In this document: positions 15,492 to 19,403 of the stretch, one piece after another
Position numbering within the stretch: the stretch's first letter is position 1
Layout: each line of letters begins with the position of its first letter
DNA from: Paramuribaculum sp.
GTDB taxonomy: Bacteria; Bacteroidota; Bacteroidia; Bacteroidales; Muribaculaceae
Direction of reading: 5' to 3'
DNA length: 19,403 nt
Assembly (NCBI GenBank): GCA_029058705.1
Contig: JAIDXA010000282.1
Location: 1 to 19,403, forward strand
Notes under the pieces: model-generated
What the model saw: only the letters and a program-made list of their open reading frames with translations
What the model was told of the DNA's origin: nothing
Databases searched by the model: none
Position numbers and translations under genes: made by a program

Positions 15492-16535
15492 ATGGCAAAA
15501 CTTAATTTTGGTGGTGTGGAGGAAACGGTTGTCACCCGCACCGAATTTCCTCTTGAAAAAGCCCGTGAAATCCTCAAGAACGAAACAATAGCGGTACTCG
15601 GCTATGGAGTCCAGGGACCGGGACAGAGCCTCAACCTGCGCGACAACGGCTTCAACGTCATAGTGGGCCAGCGTCCGGGCAAAACCTACGAAAAAGCGGT
15701 TGCCGACGGATGGATTCCGGGAGAAACACTCTTTTCAATCGAAGAGGCCGCACGACAGGCCACGATTGTCATGTGCCTGCTCTCTGACGCGGCCGTTCTC
15801 GAAGTATGGCCTTCGATAAAGCCTTCGCTCACCAAAGGCAAAGCCCTTTATTTCAGCCACGGATTTGCAATTGCATGGGCCGACCGCACAGGCGTTGTCC
15901 CTCCCTCCGACATTGACGTCATAATGGTTGCGCCGAAAGGATCCGGAGCCTCGCTGCGCTCAATGTTCCTCGAAAACCGCGGCGTGAACTCAAGTTTTGC
16001 CATTGAGCAGGATTTCACCGGCCACGCCTATGAACGCACAATTGCCCTTGGCATCGGAATCGGGTCCGGCTATCTGTTTGAAACAACATTCCGCCGCGAG
16101 GCCATCAGTGATCTCACCGGCGAACGAGGCTCACTGATGGGAGCGATCCAGGGGCTTTTCCAGGCTCAGTATGAAGTGCTTCGTGAACATGGCCACACCC
16201 CCTCCGAAGCATTTAATGAAACCGTCGAAGAACTGACCCAGTCGCTCATGCCCCTCTTCGCCGCAAAAGGAATGGACTGGATGTATGCCAACTGCTCGAC
16301 TACAGCCCAGCGGGGAGCCCTCGACTGGAAAGACCCGTTCCACGACGCGGTCAAACCGGTTCTTGAGCGCCTTTACAAAAGCGTCGAAGACGGAACCGAA
16401 GCCCAGATCTCGATTGACTCCAACTCACGCCCCGACTACCGCGAAAAGCTCAACGAAGAACTGCGCCAGATGCGCGAAAGCGAAATGTGGCAGACAGGAA
16501 TGACTGTTCGCCGTCTGCGACCTGAAAACGATTGA
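15492..16535 (+). CDS. ilvC: Ketol-acid reductoisomerase (NADP+)
   Basis: 347 residues, class I (short) form as in other Bacteroidales. It isomerises and reduces acetolactate and acetohydroxybutyrate to the dihydroxy acids used by IlvD. N-terminal Rossmann domain: VLGYGVQGPGQSLNLRDNG (35-53) and the cofactor loop VGQRPGKTYEKA, whose Arg61 and following hydroxyl/basic residues suggest NADPH. Active-site His123 in FSHGF. Magnesium ligands: Asp207 and Glu211 in SDLTGERG, then Glu243 and Glu247 in NETVEEL, with the spacing seen in characterised enzymes. Last gene of the ilv operon. The upstream region is A-rich (ACTAACAAC before ATG) without a Shine-Dalgarno, normal for this phylum. No strong terminator follows; the hairpin at 16562 lacks a downstream T-run. 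Confidence 0.98.
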   Translation: MAKLNFGGVEETVVTRTEFPLEKAREILKNETIAVLGYGVQGPGQSLNLRDNGFNVIVGQRPGKTYEKAVADGWIPGETLFSIEEAARQATIVMCLLSDAAVLEVWPSIKPSLTKGKALYFSHGFAIAWADRTGVVPPSDIDVIMVAPKGSGASLRSMFLENRGVNSSFAIEQDFTGHAYERTIALGIGIGSGYLFETTFRREAISDLTGERGSLMGAIQGLFQAQYEVLREHGHTPSEAFNETVEELTQSLMPLFAAKGMDWMYANCSTTAQRGALDWKDPFHDAVKPVLERLYKSVEDGTEAQISIDSNSRPDYREKLNEELRQMRESEMWQTGMTVRRLRPEND

Positions 16536-16561
16536 GACCTATTGATATTTTGACATGCGCC

Positions 16562-16600
16562 GGCCACAAAGTATGGGCTTTTTTGCTTAACTTTGTGGCC
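16562..16600 (+). promoter_or_regulatory. ribE promoter: Inverted repeat overlapping the ribE promoter
   Basis: GGCCACAAAGT (16562-16572) and ACTTTGTGGCC (16590-16600) are perfect 11-base inverted arms with a 17-base, T-rich centre. The right arm overlaps TAACTTTGT (16588-16596), an exact TAnnTTTGY -7 box. No TTTG is seen at -33. A start near 16602 would give a leader of about 65 bases before ribE. The repeat could be a weak terminator for ilvC, an operator, or both; it is not followed by a T-run. Confidence 0.55.
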
Positions 16601-16666
16601 TGAGTATTCATTATGAGTTTTTTGAATCAGCATCAAACAGTTTCTTAACCCACAAAATATCTGCCC

Positions 16667-17275
16667 ATGTTCTCAGGAATAGTTGAAGAAGCAGCCACTG
16701 TTGTCGGCGTGACTGACGAAGGCGGCAACCGCCACATCCGCGTAAAATGCACGTTTGCCGACGAATTGAAAATAGATCAGTCTGTAGCCCACAACGGCGT
16801 GTGCCTGACCGTTGTCGCCCTGCATGATGACTCCACATACACAGTCACTGCAATCACCGAGACACTCGACCGGTCCAACCTCGGCGACCTCAAGCCCGGC
16901 TCGAAAGTCAACCTCGAGCGCAGCATGATGCTTAACGGACGCCTCGACGGCCATATCGTGCAGGGCCATGTCGACTGCACGGCCGTCTGCGAATCGATCG
17001 AGGAAGTCGATGGAAGCCGCTACTACAAATTCCGCTACGATGTGCCGCGCGAAATGGCAGCAAAAGGCTATATGACCGTTGAAAAAGGATCGGTCACTGT
17101 CAATGGCGTCAGCCTGACAGTCTGCGATTCAGAACGCGACTCATTCCGCGTGGCAATCATCCCCTACACCTATGACCACACCAACTTCCACACATTTGAA
17201 GTCGGATGCCGCGTCAATCTCGAATTTGACATTATCGGCAAATACCTTGCCCGTCTGCACGACTTCACCTTCTGA
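16667..17275 (+). CDS. ribE: Riboflavin synthase alpha chain
   Basis: 202 residues, normal length. It dismutates two 6,7-dimethyl-8-ribityllumazine molecules to riboflavin, the last step of vitamin B2 synthesis. The protein is two tandem lumazine-binding barrels: 1-97, starting MFSGIVEE and holding HNGVCLTV (42-49), and about 98-200, holding VNGVSLTV (145-152). GHIVQGHVD (95-103) spans the junction. Ser39 and Cys46 line up with E. coli Ser41 and Cys48, active-site residues at the barrel interface, so the enzyme should be active. It follows ilvC by 131 bases with its own probable promoter, and no FMN riboswitch is seen upstream. The connection to the ilv operon is positional only, although riboflavin supplies the FAD that IlvB binds. 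Confidence 0.97.
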   Translation: MFSGIVEEAATVVGVTDEGGNRHIRVKCTFADELKIDQSVAHNGVCLTVVALHDDSTYTVTAITETLDRSNLGDLKPGSKVNLERSMMLNGRLDGHIVQGHVDCTAVCESIEEVDGSRYYKFRYDVPREMAAKGYMTVEKGSVTVNGVSLTVCDSERDSFRVAIIPYTYDHTNFHTFEVGCRVNLEFDIIGKYLARLHDFTF

Positions 17276-17319
17276 GCCCGAGTCTGCCCCGGCCATGACC
17301 CCTGCGGCTCACCGACCGT

Positions 17320-17359
17320 AAAACGAGGGCGCTGTCACATACGGCAGCGCCCTCGTTTT
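17320..17359. terminator. Bidirectional terminator between ribE and the convergent minus-strand gene
   Basis: AAAACGAGGGCGCTG (17320-17334) and CAGCGCCCTCGTTTT (17345-17359) form a perfect 15-pair stem with a 10-base loop. Flanking A4 and T4 provide a T-run on each strand, so it serves both ribE and the gene ending at 17385. Confidence 0.93.
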
Positions 17360-17384
17360 GCAAACAGTTTCTTAAACGCAACGA

Positions 17385-19037
17385 TCAGAATGCCACTTTA
17401 TAATGGTGGCCGTCTGATCCCACAAAAACATACACCCCCTTAGGCAGACGCTCGCGGGCTTCCGAATAAGTCAGACGCCCCCCTGCAAAACGGCCGCTGA
17501 CATCATAGACATCAAATAGACCGTCCGATTTCTTGTCGGCTGCAATACTTCCGACCGCAGCCAGCGGATTGCTGCACACCGGACGGATAGGCACGAGCCA
17601 GTAGCAGTAACGAGCCATATCCCTCACAGCAGGGAATACGACATATTTCGTGTCATATATCAGATCGTTCGGCGCATCTGAGGTCTGACGGATAACACTG
17701 GTGCTCATCTGCGGCTGCTCGCTTGTTTCCCTGATGTATCCGAAACCGCCCATAAAGACTGCGTTCCCATTGATTTTAGAGGTAAAGCATGCGCTCGTCA
17801 CTCCATCCACGGTCTCTCTGGTAACAGTAGTGTTGTCGACCAACTCCTGCCACTCGGCCTTCGTGGGTGTCCGCCAGTCGCCTCCAAGCAGCTCGGTCGC
17901 AACATCATAGGGCTTCGTAGGATCGTCGGGATCACGCAGCACCCCCGTACACGGACCATCCGGACGCATATTATACGCTTCTGCAGTCGCGCCAAGATAG
18001 TTGTCGGCATTATCGAGCGTTCCCCATGCATAATAAACGCCTTTTTCTGAGACTGAGCTCGCGCCGAGATCATATTTGCCCCACAGTACACTGAGACCAA
18101 GATCGACAAATTCCATATCCGGCGTAGAAGCCACTACAGAAATGGCACATGTCGCCCTGATGCCCGAACCGTCAGCAGCTGTCGCGACGATCTCGCAGCT
18201 ACCCTGACCGACAGCCTCAACCAATCCGTCAGCATCGACAGTTGCCACAGACTCATCCGACGTTGTCCATTCGACCTTCTTGTTTGTTGCGTTCTCCGGC
18301 TCGACGGTTGCCCCGAGCTGCGACTCTTCGCCGATGCCGAGCGTCATCGTGACCGCACTAAGTTTTATCTTTTCAATTTTGACATCCCGGTTTGGATCAT
18401 ACACCGGCAGAATCTGATAGGCATTGCTCGCAGCATAGCTCTGCAGCAGCATAGCATTCTCTATGCCCTGCAGCACGGCCTTCTGAGGCGAAAAACAATA
18501 ACCCTGGACATTGTAGTCATCCACACCCTTTATCGTTGATGAGTAAAAATACAATTCGCCTGAAGAGCCGTGGTCGTTTCCGAATGTTATATATCCGGCA
18601 CCGGTGGCCTGAAGCACGTTTCCAGTCTCCTTGGATGTGATAGTCACAACATAACGCATCTTGCTGTAGTCATATTTGTACTCGACCGTACAGACCTTCA
18701 TAAGCTCCTCGAATTCAGCCTTTGAAGGAGTATGCACATTATGACCGCATGCCACGGTCGATGCGTCATATTTCGGGTCTCCTCCCCATTCCGTCAGCTC
18801 TGCGCCGCTCGACGGCAGACCCGACGGAGTGCTGTAGGCCTCAGGAGCGCCGCACAGATAAAGACTGCCGTAAGGACTGCTCTCCGTGATGCCGAGAGGC
18901 TTCGTCGCCCACATCACCGATGTACCCATGTCGATAAACTCCAACCCCCCGGCCACTACCGGAGCGGATGCCTCGTCAGCCATCCCTTGACTCATGCATC
19001 CGAACGATAAAACGGACGCGATTAAAAATTTTTTCAT
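17385..19037 (-). CDS. Secreted BIG2-domain protein with two FISUMP-like modules and a T9SS-like C-terminus
   Basis: 550 residues, function unknown. Signal peptide MKKFLIASVLSFGCMSQGMA, probably cut after Ala20; Cys14 does not sit in a good lipobox. Residues 32-214 and 308-489 are two related modules. Each opens with EFIDMGTSVMW or EFVDLGLSVLW, has HTPSKAEFEEL or RTPTKAEWQEL in the middle, and ends with an ILPV or LVPIRPV strand. This resembles the FISUMP (Fibrobacter succinogenes major paralogous) domain seen in surface proteins of Bacteroidetes. Between them, residues about 219-303 form a bacterial Ig-like group 2 domain (VEWTTSDESVATVDADGLVEAV). The end, about 505-550 (LFDVYDVSGR ... LPKGVYVFVG ... 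YKVAF), looks like a T9SS sorting domain. It is transcribed alone, convergent to ribE. Likely a surface-exposed adhesion or binding protein; no enzymatic motif seen. Confidence 0.85.
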   Translation of the reverse strand: MKKFLIASVLSFGCMSQGMADEASAPVVAGGLEFIDMGTSVMWATKPLGITESSPYGSLYLCGAPEAYSTPSGLPSSGAELTEWGGDPKYDASTVACGHNVHTPSKAEFEELMKVCTVEYKYDYSKMRYVVTITSKETGNVLQATGAGYITFGNDHGSSGELYFYSSTIKGVDDYNVQGYCFSPQKAVLQGIENAMLLQSYAASNAYQILPVYDPNRDVKIEKIKLSAVTMTLGIGEESQLGATVEPENATNKKVEWTTSDESVATVDADGLVEAVGQGSCEIVATAADGSGIRATCAISVVASTPDMEFVDLGLSVLWGKYDLGASSVSEKGVYYAWGTLDNADNYLGATAEAYNMRPDGPCTGVLRDPDDPTKPYDVATELLGGDWRTPTKAEWQELVDNTTVTRETVDGVTSACFTSKINGNAVFMGGFGYIRETSEQPQMSTSVIRQTSDAPNDLIYDTKYVVFPAVRDMARYCYWLVPIRPVCSNPLAAVGSIAADKKSDGLFDVYDVSGRFAGGRLTYSEARERLPKGVYVFVGSDGHHYKVAF

Positions 19038-19106
19038 AAAAAAAATGATTGATTTGTGTGTAACGATATCTATTGCATTAACCCTGAAGTCCCAAATAAT
19101 GAATTC

Positions 19107-19115
19107 GCAAATTTA
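19107..19115 (-). promoter_or_regulatory. -7 box for the minus-strand BIG2 gene
   Basis: On the minus strand this reads TAAATTTGC, an exact match to TAnnTTTGY. A start near 19100 would give a leader of about 62 bases before ATG at 19037. The expected -33 position (about 19136-19139) lies inside a C8/G8 run and has no TTTG. Confidence 0.55.
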
Positions 19116-19133
19116 AACACAATTTTATTTTTA

Positions 19134-19141
19134 CCCCCCCC
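19134..19141. repeat. Homopolymer run of eight C (eight G on the gene's sense strand)
   Basis: Eight consecutive C on the + strand, in otherwise AT-rich sequence, 18 bases upstream of the -7 box of the minus-strand gene. Runs of this length are prone to slipped-strand length changes. Confidence 0.9.
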
Positions 19142-19200
19142 ATTCGTTAATATTAGTTAACGCAACTCATTTTATATAAATCACTCCCAATTAGCGTCGG

Positions 19201-19348
19201 AATTTAAGAGAGCGTTTGGATTTAAGAGCCGGTTCGACAATAAATCAAATTAAGGCAGAGAGGATTATTTTGAAGGTTCGATCCATCATTCCATTTTTAT
19301 TGTCAATGCCGTTTAGCCCCAATTTAAGAGTATGTTTACTTTTAACTC
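19201..19348. repeat. Repeated AATTTAAGAG motifs, possible mobile-element end
   Basis: AATTTAAGAG occurs at 19201-19210 and 19321-19330, with ATTTAAGAG again at 19220-19228. The two 28-base blocks 19201-19228 and 19321-19348 align over their whole length: AATTTAAGAG, three variable bases, GTTT, three variable bases, then TTTAAGAG or TTTAACTC. The element they belong to is not recognised. Confidence 0.5.
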
Positions 19349-19403
19349 AGGTTAGCATAAAGATGGATTTCTGAGGGATTTCAGCGAGTTGAGAAAGGAG
19401 CAA
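19347..19403 (-). CDS. Possible 3' end of a minus-strand reading frame continuing past the window
   Basis: On the minus strand, 18 codons are open from the window edge to a TGA at 19349-19347, reading LLLSQLAEIPQKSIFMLT. This is too short to identify and could be chance. It would fit the end of a gene, for instance a transposase, whose terminal repeat is the block at 19321-19348. Base composition here is unlike the spacer to its left. I do not recognise the peptide. Confidence 0.2.
   Translation of the reverse strand: MLLSQLAEIPQKSIFMLT

Larger units (their letters stand above)
19038..19403. other. 366-base intergenic region at the right end of the window
   Basis: Contains the leader and promoter of the minus-strand gene (19038-19141), then about 60 bases of AT-rich sequence with nothing recognisable, then the AATTTAAGAG repeats (19201-19348) and a possible minus-strand ORF tail (19347-19403). 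No tRNA, riboswitch or complete gene is seen. Confidence 0.6.

Noticed and set aside
16536..16666. FMN riboswitch upstream of ribE
   Set aside because: The region is short and none of the conserved RFN-element blocks is present.
19275..19284. GGTTCGATCC, which resembles a tRNA T-arm
   Set aside because: The flanking bases cannot form the five-pair T-stem (GAAGG versus CATCA), and no acceptor or anticodon stem is present.
19236..19304. 9-base inverted repeat GACAATAAA / TTTATTGTC
   Set aside because: Does not extend beyond nine bases, spaced 51 bases apart in AT-rich DNA; chance is a sufficient explanation.

Overview
The window looks like chromosomal DNA from an anaerobic gut Bacteroidales, most likely Muribaculaceae or a close relative. 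This rests on a SusC/SusD pair, lipoproteins with acidic residues just after the lipobox cysteine, C-terminal modules like type IX secretion (T9SS) sorting domains, promoters of the TAnnTTTG class, A-rich ribosome-binding regions without a clear Shine-Dalgarno, and the gene order ilvD-ilvB-ilvN-thioesterase-ilvC. The family-level assignment is inference; the Bacteroidales assignment is firm.

Region 1 (1-10227, + strand) is a nutrient-acquisition locus. A SusC-type TonB-dependent transporter (its first few codons lie before the window) is followed by a SusD-type lipoprotein and a third surface lipoprotein with a Calx-beta domain. After a hairpin terminator come two large, paralogous secreted subtilisin-family (S8) proteases, each with a signal peptide, an intact Asp-His-Ser triad and a T9SS-like C-terminal domain. 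No glycoside hydrolase is visible. The simplest reading is a peptide or protein acquisition locus comparable in logic to RagAB: proteases cut protein outside the cell and SusCD imports peptides. The second protease has its own promoter.

Region 2 (10228-16535, + strand) is a biosynthetic operon for valine, leucine and isoleucine: dihydroxy-acid dehydratase, both acetohydroxyacid synthase subunits, a FatA-like acyl-ACP thioesterase and ketol-acid reductoisomerase. ilvB, ilvN and the thioesterase gene overlap at ATGA-type junctions, so they are probably translationally coupled. A 331-base leader with several hairpins precedes ilvD. The thioesterase suggests a link between branched-chain keto acids and membrane fatty acids.

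Region 3 (16536-17384) holds riboflavin synthase, with a perfect 11-bp inverted repeat over its probable promoter and a strong bidirectional terminator after it.

Region 4 (17385-19403) carries one minus-strand gene for a secreted protein built as two related modules around a bacterial Ig-like (BIG2) domain, ending in another sorting-like domain. Its promoter has a good -7 box and a run of eight G (sense strand) where the -33 element should be. The last 200 bases contain repeated AATTTAAGAG motifs and possibly the tail of a minus-strand reading frame that continues past the window, which may be the edge of a mobile element.
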